Source: Candidatus Latescibacterota bacterium (GTDB lineage: Bacteria > JAAXHH01 > JACQVL01). Taken from it: DNA of 49,727 bases. The position numbers were made by a program, and so were the translations under genes. The notes under the pieces are model-generated. The model saw only the letters and a list, made by a program, of their open reading frames with translations, made no database searches and was not told the DNA's origin. The stretch is from positions 1 through 49,727 of the forward strand of contig JACQVL010000258.1 in NCBI GenBank assembly GCA_016209865.1, written 5' to 3'. The stretch's first letter is position 1. The number at the start of each line of letters is the position of its first letter. Positions 26,286-34,230 of the stretch are shown here, one piece after another.

Positions 26286-27347
26286 TCATCCCCTTTTCTC
26301 CTCTCGCGCCAGCGACGCGAGGCTCTCCGCGTACGGGGTCCGTGCGATCCCCCGTTCAGTAATAATCCCTGAGACGAGACGGGCGGGGGTCACGTCGAAC
26401 GCCGGGTTGTACACCTTGACGCCATCCGGCGCGGTCGGTTTCCCGAACCCGTTCGTGACCTCGACTGGATTCCGCTCTTCGATCGGAATCCCGGCTCCGG
26501 TCGGGATCGAGAGGTCGATCGTGGAGAACGGGGCGGCGACGTAGAACGGGATGTGATGGGCCTGCGCCAGCACCGCCACCCCGTACGTGCCGATCTTGTT
26601 CGCCACATCCCCGTTGGCGGCGATCCGGTCCGCCCCCACCATAATGCAGTCGATCTTCCCCTCTTTCATCACCTGAGCGGCCATGTTGTCACAGATGAGG
26701 GTGACATCAATCCCGGCCTGCATCAGCTCCCAGGCGGTCAGCCGGGCGCCCTGGAGGACGGGCCGCGTCTCGTCGGCGAACACCCGGACCCCCTTGCCGT
26801 CCGCGTGCGCCTGGTAGATGACCGCTAACGCCGTGCCCGCCCCGGCCGTCGCCAGCGCGCCCGCGTTGCAATGCGTCAGCACCGTCTGTCCGTCGTTGAT
26901 GAGGTCTGCCCCGTACTCTCCGATCTTCCGGCAGACCGCCCGGTCTTCCTCCAGGATGGCTAAGGCCTCGTTCAGCAACCCCGTCTGGATGTCCGGGATG
27001 GAGCGCGTCCGGCTGCGCTCCGCGACCGCCCTCATCCGATTGAGCGCCCAGAACAGGTTGACGGCGGTCGGCCGGGTCGCCCCCAGCACCCGGATGACCT
27101 CATCCAGCTCCGCGGTGAACGCCGGATAGTCGCGGGCGCGCGAGTCCTGGATGCCCAGCACCACCCCCAGCGCAGCCGCCACCCCGATCGCCGGCGCGCC
27201 CCGCACCTTCAGGTGCGTGATGGCAGAGGCCAGCTCCCGATAATCCCGGTAGGTCTCGTACACCAGATCATTCGGAAGCCGCGTCTGGTCGAGCATCCGC
27301 ACCGCGCGATGCTCCGCATCCCAGGCGATGGTCGTGAAAGGCGTCAT
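26286..27347 (-). CDS. mtnA: S-methyl-5-thioribose-1-phosphate isomerase
   Basis: 353 aa eIF2B-like fold enzyme that isomerises MTR-1-P to methylthioribulose-1-P in methionine salvage (or the DHAP shunt). [17 protein letters not shown], the catalytic-Cys region [42 protein letters not shown] and [23 protein letters not shown] (catalytic Asp) are canonical. ATG 27347 overlaps the PfkB stop as ATGA, so the two are translated together. No mtnP, mtnB or mtnC is nearby. Ordinary eIF2B paralogues lack this exact Cys/Asp set, so the assignment is firm. Confidence 0.93.
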   Translation of the reverse strand: MTPFTTIAWDAEHRAVRMLDQTRLPNDLVYETYRDYRELASAITHLKVRGAPAIGVAAALGVVLGIQDSRARDYPAFTAELDEVIRVLGATRPTAVNLFWALNRMRAVAERSRTRSIPDIQTGLLNEALAILEEDRAVCRKIGEYGADLINDGQTVLTHCNAGALATAGAGTALAVIYQAHADGKGVRVFADETRPVLQGARLTAWELMQAGIDVTLICDNMAAQVMKEGKIDCIMVGADRIAANGDVANKIGTYGVAVLAQAHHIPFYVAAPFSTIDLSIPTGAGIPIEERNPVEVTNGFGKPTAPDGVKVYNPAFDVTPARLVSGIITERGIARTPYAESLASLAREEKRG

Positions 27348-28246
27348 TCGAACCGCAACATCTCCATGAACGCGTGCAGCCGTTGGTCGATCTCCCCGTG
27401 AGTCAGCGTGGCCAGCCGTCGGACGCTGAAGTCTTCCACGTTGAACGACGCCATCACGCTGCCATGGATCATCGCCCGTTTCAGGCCGGCGTCATTCGTC
27501 TCCTGCGTCTTGGCGAGATACCCGACAAACCCGCCCGCGAACGAGTCGCCCGCCCCGGTCGGGTCGGTCACCGACACGACCGGATAGGCCGGGACGGCGA
27601 AGTAGGAGTCGTTCGTGACGAGCGTCGCGCCGTGTTCTCCGCGTTTGACGACGACCGCCCGCGGGCCGAATTCGAGGATCCGCCGTGCGGCCCGGACGAG
27701 GTTGAATTCCTGCGCCAGTTGCCGCGCTTCCCCGTCGTTGATGATGAGGACATCCACCCGCGCCAGGGTGCTGAGCAGCGCCGCGTACTTGCCGGTGATC
27801 CAGAAGTCCATCGTGTCACAGATGACGAGCCGCGGCCGGGTGACCTGGTTGAGCACCTCGCTCTGCAACTCCGGGTCGATGTTCGCTAAGAACACAAACT
27901 CCATCTCACGGTGCACGTCCGAGAGCATCGGACGGAACGAGGCGAAGACGTTCAACTGCGTGTCGAGCGTGCGCCGATCGTTCATGTTCGGCTCATACTC
28001 ACCCGCCCACCGGAACGTCTGGCCGTCTGCGACTTCCAGCCCGGAGAAGTCGACCGACCGGTGGCGTAAAAACGCCAGCGCGTCCATCGAAAAATCCTGG
28101 CCGACCACGGCCACGAGGCGAACGGGCGCGAAGAAGCTGGCCGCCGCAGAAAAGTACGTGGCCGACCCCCCGATCGCCTCGGACACCGCTCCGTGCGGGG
28201 TTTTGACCGAGTCGAACGCGACCGACCCAACGACGAGAATGCTCAT
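27344..28246 (-). CDS. PfkB-family carbohydrate/nucleoside kinase
   Basis: About 300 aa ribokinase-fold kinase. ILVVGSVAFDSVKTPHG...EAIGGSATYFSAAASFF is the substrate-binding start (adenosine-kinase-like GG). DPTGAGDSFAGGFVGYLA is the PfkB signature 2 with catalytic Asp. Substrate unknown. The ATGA overlap with mtnA suggests a link to 5'-methylthioadenosine/nucleoside salvage, for example an adenosine, ribose or methylthioribose kinase (inference). ATG at 28246 with GAGGAG six bases upstream; seven bases after the argS stop. Confidence 0.9.
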   Translation of the reverse strand: MSILVVGSVAFDSVKTPHGAVSEAIGGSATYFSAAASFFAPVRLVAVVGQDFSMDALAFLRHRSVDFSGLEVADGQTFRWAGEYEPNMNDRRTLDTQLNVFASFRPMLSDVHREMEFVFLANIDPELQSEVLNQVTRPRLVICDTMDFWITGKYAALLSTLARVDVLIINDGEARQLAQEFNLVRAARRILEFGPRAVVVKRGEHGATLVTNDSYFAVPAYPVVSVTDPTGAGDSFAGGFVGYLAKTQETNDAGLKRAMIHGSVMASFNVEDFSVRRLATLTHGEIDQRLHAFMEMLRFE

Positions 28247-28253
28247 CGTCTCC

Positions 28254-29954
28254 TCACATCGTCTCCGGCGCGGACACCCCAATGACGGACAGCCCGTTGC
28301 GGAGGACGATCCGCGTGGCGTTGACGAGCGCCAGCCGGCTCTGCGTCAATGCCCGGTCGTCGGTGACCACCCGGTGCCGGTGGTAGAACGGATGGAACGT
28401 CGCCGCCACCTCCCGGACGTACGTGGTCATCCGGTGCGGCTCGAACAGCGTCGCCGCGCTCAGGATGATCTCAGGCAGCCGGCCTAACAGCTTGATGAGC
28501 GCCACCTCCTCCGGCGCCCGCAAGAGGGAGAGATCGACGCGCGCCGCCGGAAGCCGGACGATGCCCTGCTCCTCCGCATGGTGCAGGATGCTCATGATCC
28601 GGGCGTGGGCATACTGGACGTAATACACCGGGTTCTCGTCCGACTGGGCCTTCGCGACGTTCAGGTCGAAGTTCAGATGACTGTGCATATTCCGCATCAG
28701 GAAGAAGAAGCGGACGACGTCCGGCCCGACCTCGTCGAGCAGTTCGTCTAAGGTGACGAAATTGGCCTTCCGCTTCGACATCCGGACCTGCTCCCCATCC
28801 TTCATCAGGGTGACGAACTGGTGGATGAGGACTTTCAGTTTGCTCGTCTCACAGCCCAGCGCGTTCAACCCGGCGATGACTTCCTGGTAGGTCGCGTGAT
28901 GATCCGCCCCGAAGATATCGACGATGAGGTCGAACCCGCGCTCGAATTTATGCTGGTGGTAGGCGATGTCGGGAAGCCGGTACGTCGGCTCGCCGGTGGC
29001 GCTTTTCACGATCACCCGGTCTTGCGGCAGCCCGAAATCTGTGGCTTTAAACCATAAGGCGCCGTCCTTCTCGTAGGCCGCCCCTCGTTGCTTGAATGTC
29101 TCGATCACCGCCGCTACACGCCCCGTCTCGTACAGGTCGGACTCGTTGTAGAACACGTCGAACACGATGCCCAATCGGGCGAGGGTTCCCTTGATATGCT
29201 CGAACATCAACCGTTCGGCGGTTTCTTTGAAGACCGCCAGCTCCCCGCGCTCCGCCGCGCCGACGAGCGTGCCGCCGTGCTGGTCGACGATCGTCTGGGC
29301 GATATCGCGGATGTAGTCCCCCTCGTAGCCGTCCTCCGGGAACGGGTATGGACGGCCGAGCAGTTCCATGTACCGGGCGTAGACGGACTCGGTCAGGAGG
29401 GTCATCTGGCGGCCGGCGTTGTTAAAATAGTACTCGCGCGTGACGACAGACCCGGTCCACTCGAACAGACGGCTGATGGCATCTCCGATGACCGCCTGCC
29501 GGCCGTGACTGACGGCGAGCGGGCCGGTCGGGTTGGCGCTGACGAACTCCACCTGCACCCGCTGGCCCTGGCCGGCCTCACACGCCCCGTAGCGCTCGTC
29601 CGCCGCTTCGATCTCCAGCAGCGTCTCGTTCAGCCATTGGGGCCCCAGGCGGAAGTTGATGAACCCGGGACCGGCCACCCAGACCTCGCTCACCCGGTCC
29701 GGGTCGAACGCCAGCGCACGCACGATCGTCTCGGCGAGCGCACGGGGAGACTGTTTGACCTGCCGGGCGAGCGACAGGGCCAGGCTGGTCGACAGATCCC
29801 CGTGGTCGGGGTTGGTCGGGGCTTCCAGGGGCACCGGCTCGGACGCCCGGTCGCTCCCGTAGAGGGCGGCGACCGCTGTCCGGAGGCCCTGCGTGAGGTA
29901 GTCTCGCACGGTCAGACGGCTGGTGTCGTGCGTGGAGACGGGCTCGTTCGTCAT
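28254..29954 (-). CDS. argS: Arginyl-tRNA synthetase
   Basis: 566 aa class I synthetase. N-terminal Add-1 domain, then VQVEFVSANPTGPLAVSHGRQAVIGD (HIGH-like motif as SHGR), YFNNAGRQMTLL, and RMSKRKANFVTLDELLDEV (KMSKS-like as MSKRK). A C-terminal anticodon-binding DALR domain ends HPFYHRHRVVTDDRALTQSRLALVNATRIVLRNGLSVIGVSAPETM. ATG at 29954 is chosen; the upstream reading begins inside an ATTCTCGC palindrome repeat (translated SRFREND), which is not native. GAGGAG lies 14 bases upstream. Confidence 0.97.
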   Translation of the reverse strand: MTNEPVSTHDTSRLTVRDYLTQGLRTAVAALYGSDRASEPVPLEAPTNPDHGDLSTSLALSLARQVKQSPRALAETIVRALAFDPDRVSEVWVAGPGFINFRLGPQWLNETLLEIEAADERYGACEAGQGQRVQVEFVSANPTGPLAVSHGRQAVIGDAISRLFEWTGSVVTREYYFNNAGRQMTLLTESVYARYMELLGRPYPFPEDGYEGDYIRDIAQTIVDQHGGTLVGAAERGELAVFKETAERLMFEHIKGTLARLGIVFDVFYNESDLYETGRVAAVIETFKQRGAAYEKDGALWFKATDFGLPQDRVIVKSATGEPTYRLPDIAYHQHKFERGFDLIVDIFGADHHATYQEVIAGLNALGCETSKLKVLIHQFVTLMKDGEQVRMSKRKANFVTLDELLDEVGPDVVRFFFLMRNMHSHLNFDLNVAKAQSDENPVYYVQYAHARIMSILHHAEEQGIVRLPAARVDLSLLRAPEEVALIKLLGRLPEIILSAATLFEPHRMTTYVREVAATFHPFYHRHRVVTDDRALTQSRLALVNATRIVLRNGLSVIGVSAPETM

Positions 29955-29975
29955 GGGTGGCAGTCCACTCCTCGT

Positions 29976-30003
29976 GTCATTCTCGCGGAAGCGCGAACCC
30001 GTC
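29976..30003. repeat. ATTCTCGCGGAAGCGCGAA palindrome between argS and rsfS
   Basis: TTCTCGCGG/AAGCGCGAA hairpin, a variant of the ATTCCCGC family. It encodes the C-terminal FALPRE and stop of RsfS and lies in the argS leader. Confidence 0.65.
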
Positions 30004-30423
30004 GCCTTCATGACGCTTCTCGTCCTGGACGCGCGGCCCGGCCGTTCGTGACTGGATCGTCCCGGAGGCCGGGTCGAGGAACACGTCCGTCACCGGCGCA
30101 TCCCCCCAGAGCCGCTCCAGGCCGTAAAACACTCGCGTTTCCTGACGGAACACATGCACGACCACGTCCACATAGTCGATCAACACCCACCGCCACGCGG
30201 TCGTCCCTTCCACATGCCAGGGTCTGACCTGCTCCGCCGCCAGCCCGTCCACTACACTCTCGACGATCGCTTTCATCTGGGGCTCGGAGCCAGCGGAGCC
30301 GATCACAAAATAGTCAGCGATGGACGTCAGGTCCTGCAGGTCGAGGATACGGACATCCATCGCTTTTTTAGCGACCAGAGACGCTGCCGCATGCTCGGCC
30401 AGCTCCGCCGCGTTCAATGCCAC
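29977..30423 (-). CDS. rsfS: Ribosomal silencing factor RsfS (iojap)
   Basis: 148 aa. Binds L14 and blocks subunit joining in starvation. DVRILDLQDLTSIADYFVIGSAGSEPQMKAIVESVVDGL and WHVEGTTAWRWVLIDYVDVVVHVFRQETRVFYGLERLWGDAP are the diagnostic family core. The last roughly 30 residues (ASGTIQSRTAGPRVQDEKRHEGDGFALPRE) go beyond the usual end. The final part is translated from the palindromic repeat at 29976-30003, which also gives the TGA stop. GTG start at 30423 with GGAG 12 bases upstream. Confidence 0.93.
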   Translation of the reverse strand: MALNAAELAEHAAASLVAKKAMDVRILDLQDLTSIADYFVIGSAGSEPQMKAIVESVVDGLAAEQVRPWHVEGTTAWRWVLIDYVDVVVHVFRQETRVFYGLERLWGDAPVTDVFLDPASGTIQSRTAGPRVQDEKRHEGDGFALPRE

Positions 30424-30432
30424 CCCCGTCCG

Positions 30433-30945
30433 CTACTCCTGACTGAGACGGAGCTGATCGTAGTCCTGGCCGATAATCGCCGTCACATCGACCATCCGAT
30501 CATCATTCCGTTGCAGGATGACATGCGTCGTGCCCAGTGCCTGCGCCACCGCCAGCGCCGCGTCCGAGACCGTCGTCTGCCCCCGCCGATCCAGCACGAT
30601 CGTCTCCGGGAACTGGAAATCCTCCGCGTTCTCGATGTTGACGACATCAAACCCCTGAGTGCGCAAGTAATCGCGGACTCGCTGGCCGATACCGACCTTT
30701 CCGCACCCGTTGAGCACCTCCACCTGGACTTTCTCGTGCGCGGGACGGACCGCGGACGTCCTGGGCGGGGTGAGGCGAGAGGACGGCGCGGCCGGCGCCA
30801 GGGCCGAGTACAGGAAATAGCCGTTGAGGCCGACCAGGACGATGATCCCTCCTTCGAGCAGCCAGATACTCGCGCGCCGCCCTCCGGCAGGCTTGGAGAG
30901 CGTCACCGGGGGGATACGTCCCTGTTTGCGGCTTCGCCTCGGCAT
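30433..30945 (-). CDS. Membrane-anchored LytR_C-domain protein
   Basis: 170 aa. A basic N-terminus, one membrane segment at about residues 29-50 (LLEGGIIVLVGLNGYFLYSAL), a Pro/Ser/Ala linker, then a LytR/CpsA/Psr C-terminal domain from about residue 72 (KVQVEVLNGCGKVGIGQRVRDYLRTQGFDVVNIENAEDF to VILQRNDDRMVDVTAIIGQDYD). The catalytic LCP domain is absent, so it is not a phosphotransferase. The adjacency rsfS-LytR_C is common in several phyla. ATG at 30945 with GGGAG upstream. Confidence 0.85.
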   Translation of the reverse strand: MPRRSRKQGRIPPVTLSKPAGGRRASIWLLEGGIIVLVGLNGYFLYSALAPAAPSSRLTPPRTSAVRPAHEKVQVEVLNGCGKVGIGQRVRDYLRTQGFDVVNIENAEDFQFPETIVLDRRGQTTVSDAALAVAQALGTTHVILQRNDDRMVDVTAIIGQDYDQLRLSQE

Positions 30946-31148
30946 CAACAGCGCTCCCTCGGCGGCTCCGGTCGCAATGTCTTCATCGACGCCGTTCGTG
31001 CGTCTGGTCGGGTCATCAGGATAAGGCGCGGTCTGGAGGAGAGTGGAGAGGTCGAGGACTCAGGGGTGGGGTTCGCGGTGCACAGTACGTCGAGGCAATA
31101 TCAGCGTTCGACATCCACCATACCATCACCCTTTCTAGCCTCCAAGCC

Positions 31149-31165
31149 ATCCGGTAAGACCGGAT
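31149..31165. other. Short perfect hairpin after the secreted-protein gene
   Basis: ATCCGGT/ACCGGAT with a 3-nt loop just beyond the stop of the 31175 gene. There is no T-run, so it is at best a weak terminator or mRNA end stabiliser. Confidence 0.35.
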
Positions 31166-31174
31166 TCCGTCAGC

Positions 31175-31723
31175 TTACCGACCCTCATCCCGGAACCAGG
31201 AATCGAACAGGGAAGAGGAAGACGCGCGTGATCTGAGATCCCATCTGTTGTCGTACGGTCCGAAGAGCCCGTACCGGTCTTGAGACCCGTACGTGCTGTA
31301 ATTCACCTGGATTAAGACGTTCTTCGAAGGCCGGTATGTCAGTTCGAACCCCGGCAGCAGCCGGTTCTGACCAGCAACCCCTCGTCCGTTCCCGGGCGAC
31401 GAGAGCTGGTGGAGATACCCCAGATGCACGGTCATCCGGGCGTTGGACGCCAACTGGTAGTGCAGGGAGTTGACGTACAACCCCTGGGCGCGCGAGGCCG
31501 CCCCTCCGGCGGCAACGAGCATCGTGTACTGCTGGGACATCGACAACCGGGCCGGGTCGAACAGCCGGAATCGCCCGGACGGCCCGGTCTGATCCGACAG
31601 ATGCAACCGTGCAGTCCCGACTCGTCCGCCCGTCTCCTGGGCAAGGCGGTCGGGCGTTTGGCTGAACCCCACGGCGGGCATGACGAGCACACAAACCAGG
31701 AGGAACGCAATCCGGCGCGACAT
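31175..31723 (-). CDS. Exported protein of unknown function
   Basis: 182 aa. A clear signal peptide MSRRIAFLLVCVLVMPAVGFSQ; the mature part is beta-rich with alternating aromatics (YTMLVAAGG, LYVNSLHYQLASNARMTVHLGYLHQLSS, FELTYRPSKNVLIQVNYSTYGS). That fits a small outer-membrane or surface beta protein. I recognise no family. It has its own consensus promoter (31779-31806) and a good ribosome site (GGGGAG) before ATG 31723. The ~230 bp upstream of the LytR_C start hold a short hairpin and nothing else I can name. Confidence 0.8.
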   Translation of the reverse strand: MSRRIAFLLVCVLVMPAVGFSQTPDRLAQETGGRVGTARLHLSDQTGPSGRFRLFDPARLSMSQQYTMLVAAGGAASRAQGLYVNSLHYQLASNARMTVHLGYLHQLSSPGNGRGVAGQNRLLPGFELTYRPSKNVLIQVNYSTYGSQDRYGLFGPYDNRWDLRSRASSSSLFDSWFRDEGR

Positions 31724-31778
31724 AGGGTCTCCCCTTCTTGGGTCAATGATTCTCCGAGCTTTTCCGAGCTATCTATCT

Positions 31779-31806
31779 AATATAAAGGCTGTTATGAAAA
31801 TGTCAA
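31779..31806 (-). promoter_or_regulatory. Promoter of the exported-protein gene
   Basis: TTGACA (31806-31801), a 16-nt spacer and TATATT (31784-31779) on the minus strand, about 56 nt before the ATG. One of the best sigma-70 matches in the window. Confidence 0.7.
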
Positions 31807-31887
31807 CAATTTTTTGGCCTCGCCCGTGTCATTCGCCACTCTCGTTCTTTTTTCGCCTTTTCGCCCGGTGGGGTAGGAAGGGGGGAT

Positions 31888-32658
31888 TCATCCCGACCGT
31901 CCGGTTCGTTCCTGCATCAGCCGTTCAGCCTGGGCCAACTGTTCCGGGGTGTTGATCCCGACCGTCTCGTCCGCGCGCTCCGCCGTGTACGCGCTCACCC
32001 CCCGGCCCTGGCCGTGCAACAGGTGGATCGTGTCGGTCAGGTAATACTCGCCCTGCCGGTTTGTCGGCTTGAGGCCGGTCAACACCGCGAACAGCGCGCG
32101 GCAATCGAAGCAATACGTCCCGGTGTTGACCTCTGCGATCTGCCTCTCCTCCGGGGTGGCGTCTTTTTCCTCGACGATCCGGATGACCTGCCCCGTCTCA
32201 TCCCGCACGATCCGGCCGAGTCCGAACGGGTCGGGCATCCGCGCGGTCAGGATGGTGACGGCCGCCCGCGTGCGCCCGTGGTGCTCGACCAGGCAGCGGA
32301 GGGTGGGGGCACGAAGCAGCGGGGTGTCGCCTGAGAGGACGAGCAGGACGCCGTCAAACCCGGCGAGCGTCTCGCGCGCCTGGAGGACGGCGTGGCCGGT
32401 GCCTAATTGTTCCCGTTGTTCGACGAACTCGACGGGATAGCCGCGCAGGACGAGTCTCAAGCGTTCTGCCTGATGGCCGATGACGACCAGGATCCGGTCG
32501 GAGGAGATCGCGCGCGCCTCTTCGACGACGTACTCGACCATCGGGCGGCCGCAGAGCGGGTGGAGCACCTTGGCCAGGTCGGAAGACATCCGCGTCCCTT
32601 TCCCCGCCGCCATGATGAGGGAGACCAATCCGGTGGGGTGAGTCGTGGCGGCGTTCAT
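31888..32658 (-). CDS. UDP-N-acetylglucosamine pyrophosphorylase-type nucleotidyltransferase (GlmU N-terminal domain alone)
   Basis: 256 aa. LIMAAGKGTRMSSDLAKVLHPLCGRPM is the nucleotide-binding signature; QLGTGHAV, VLSGDTPLL and EKDAT...EVNTGTYCFD are GlmU-type UTP/GlcNAc-1-P contacts. Bifunctional GlmU is about 450 aa with a left-handed beta-helix acetyltransferase domain; that domain is absent here and the stop follows a normal domain end. It is therefore a single-function enzyme, and glucosamine-1-P acetylation must be done elsewhere. The ATG overlaps the upstream kinase stop as ATGA. Confidence 0.9.
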   Translation of the reverse strand: MNAATTHPTGLVSLIMAAGKGTRMSSDLAKVLHPLCGRPMVEYVVEEARAISSDRILVVIGHQAERLRLVLRGYPVEFVEQREQLGTGHAVLQARETLAGFDGVLLVLSGDTPLLRAPTLRCLVEHHGRTRAAVTILTARMPDPFGLGRIVRDETGQVIRIVEEKDATPEERQIAEVNTGTYCFDCRALFAVLTGLKPTNRQGEYYLTDTIHLLHGQGRGVSAYTAERADETVGINTPEQLAQAERLMQERTGRSG

Positions 32659-33320
32659 GAGGGCAGCTCCAGGGTTGAGTGGTCCCGGCTCTGCGGGATG
32701 TAGTACTCGGTGCCGAAGCGCGGCTGTTGGATGAGGTCAACGACGGTGCGGACATTCGTCTCACTGCAGAGGGCGTCGAATTCGTTCGCGTTGACGATCA
32801 GTAAGGGCGTCTCCCAGTAGTGGAGGAAGAAACGGTTGTACATCTCATTCAGCGTCCGGATGTAGTCGGGGGTGGGGCCCTGGTCGAGCGCGGGGCTCCG
32901 CCGGGCGGCCCGTTCGATGAGCTGGTCGGTGCTCGCCTGGAGGTAGATGACCACGTCCGGCTTCGGGATGTCTTTTTCGAGGACGGCCAGCAGATTTTCG
33001 TACAGCTTCAGCTCGCTCTCATCCAGCGTCAGGTTGGCGAAGATCCGGTTCCGGGCGAACAGGTAATCGCTGACCGTGATCTGATGGAAGAGGTCGCGTT
33101 GCGGGAGGGCGAGCAGTTGCTTGTGCCGCTGGAGGAGGAAGCAGACCTCGGTCGGGAACGCATACCGTCGCATATCCTGATAAAAATCGTGCAGGAACGG
33201 GTTGCTGTCGGGGTCTTCGAGGACGAGTTTCGCGTCGAGCTGGCCGGCCAGCCGCCGGGCAAACTCTGTCTTCCCGACGCTGATGACGCCCTCGACCGCG
33301 AGATAGCTGGGAGTCTCCAT
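32655..33320 (-). CDS. Deoxynucleoside kinase
   Basis: 221 aa P-loop kinase of the dGK/dCK family, phosphorylating deoxynucleosides for salvage. LAVEGVISVGKTEFARRLA contains the P-loop. FYQDMRRYAFPTEVCFLLQRHKQL, SDYLFARNRIFANLTLDESE and PKPDVVIYLQASTDQLIERAARRSPALDQ follow family order (substrate Arg/Glu, lid Arg). Which base is preferred cannot be read. ATG at 33320. Translationally coupled to the GlmU-like gene. Confidence 0.92.
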   Translation of the reverse strand: METPSYLAVEGVISVGKTEFARRLAGQLDAKLVLEDPDSNPFLHDFYQDMRRYAFPTEVCFLLQRHKQLLALPQRDLFHQITVSDYLFARNRIFANLTLDESELKLYENLLAVLEKDIPKPDVVIYLQASTDQLIERAARRSPALDQGPTPDYIRTLNEMYNRFFLHYWETPLLIVNANEFDALCSETNVRTVVDLIQQPRFGTEYYIPQSRDHSTLELPS

Positions 33321-33340
33321 AGACGATCCACACCTTCCGG

Positions 33341-33847
33341 CTAAGAGTGAACGGGGACGTACGGATGAACGAGATGATCGACCGGCCCCAGGTCGGCGAG
33401 CAGTCCCGCGATGGATCGCCCGCTGACCGGATGGATGACGTCCGGGGCGATCTCGGCGAAGGGGACGAGGACGAACGCGCGTTCGGCCAGTCGTGGATGG
33501 GGAAGGGTGAGGGCCTGCTGATCGAGGATGACGTCGTGGTAGAGCAGGAGGTCGAGGTCGATCACCCGCGGGCCGTTGCGGACGGAGCGGACGCGGCCGA
33601 CTTGGCGTTCAACCCAGCGCAGCTCCGCCAGCACGTCATGGGGAGAGAGGGTGGTGAGGATTTCGACGACTCCGTTCAAGAACGCGGGTTGTTCGAGCAG
33701 TCCGACCGGCACGGTCTCGTACCACGATGACTGGCGGGTCACGGTGAGGTCCGGGCGGCCACGAAGCAGTGCGAGTGCCCGGCGAACGTGGGACTCCCGG
33801 TCGCCCAGGTTCCCCCCGAGACCGATGTACGCCCGAACAGGACTCAT
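33341..33847 (-). CDS. folK: 2-amino-4-hydroxy-6-hydroxymethyldihydropteridine pyrophosphokinase
   Basis: 168 aa HPPK, transferring pyrophosphate from ATP to hydroxymethyldihydropterin in folate synthesis. AYIGLGGNLGDRESHVRRAL, SSWYETVPVGLLEQPAFLNGVVEI and the signature GPRVIDLDLLLYHDVILDQQALTLPHPRLAERAFVLVPFAEIAPD are canonical (Asp pair in DLDLLLY). ATGA overlap with folB. Confidence 0.97.
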   Translation of the reverse strand: MSPVRAYIGLGGNLGDRESHVRRALALLRGRPDLTVTRQSSWYETVPVGLLEQPAFLNGVVEILTTLSPHDVLAELRWVERQVGRVRSVRNGPRVIDLDLLLYHDVILDQQALTLPHPRLAERAFVLVPFAEIAPDVIHPVSGRSIAGLLADLGPVDHLVHPYVPVHS

Positions 33848-34215
33848 GGATTGAGAGAAGATCGGCTGACCTCGACCTCGACCGAGCCGACGGGGCCCGG
33901 CATCGGCACAAACGGTTTGCGAACCCGGACGATCACCCGCGTGACGGGAAACTGGTGCAGGAGACGCTGGGCGATCTCCCCGGCCAGCGCCTCCAGGAGC
34001 ATCCGGGGCGGGCCTGTGATAATCCGTGCGACTGTCCGGTAGACGGAGACATAATCGATCGCCTCGGCCAGTCTGTCCGTGGCCGCCGCCTGGCTCCAGT
34101 CCCCGCCCAGTTCAACGTCGACTTCAAACAGTTGTCCGCGCTCCCGCTCGTCGGGGTATACCCCATGGTGACCGTACAGCCTGATCGTCCGAAGCCGGAT
34201 CCAGTCGCGTTCCAC
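33844..34215 (-). CDS. folB: Dihydroneopterin aldolase
   Basis: 123 aa, normal size. Cleaves dihydroneopterin in folate synthesis, the step before FolK. IRLRTIRLYGHHGVYPDERERGQLFEVDVELGGDW has the family motif with catalytic Glu; IDYVSVYRTVARIITGPPRMLLEALAGEIAQRLL matches the second half. GTG start at 34215 with GAGGGAG upstream. folP is not next to it. Confidence 0.96.
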   Translation of the reverse strand: MERDWIRLRTIRLYGHHGVYPDERERGQLFEVDVELGGDWSQAAATDRLAEAIDYVSVYRTVARIITGPPRMLLEALAGEIAQRLLHQFPVTRVIVRVRKPFVPMPGPVGSVEVEVSRSSLNP

Positions 34216-34230
34216 GACGCGGAAGCTCCC

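Noticed and set aside
29955..30011. Longer argS start giving SRFRENDTR
   Set aside because: It is translated from the palindromic repeat; ATG 29954 has the natural N-terminus and a GAGGAG site.
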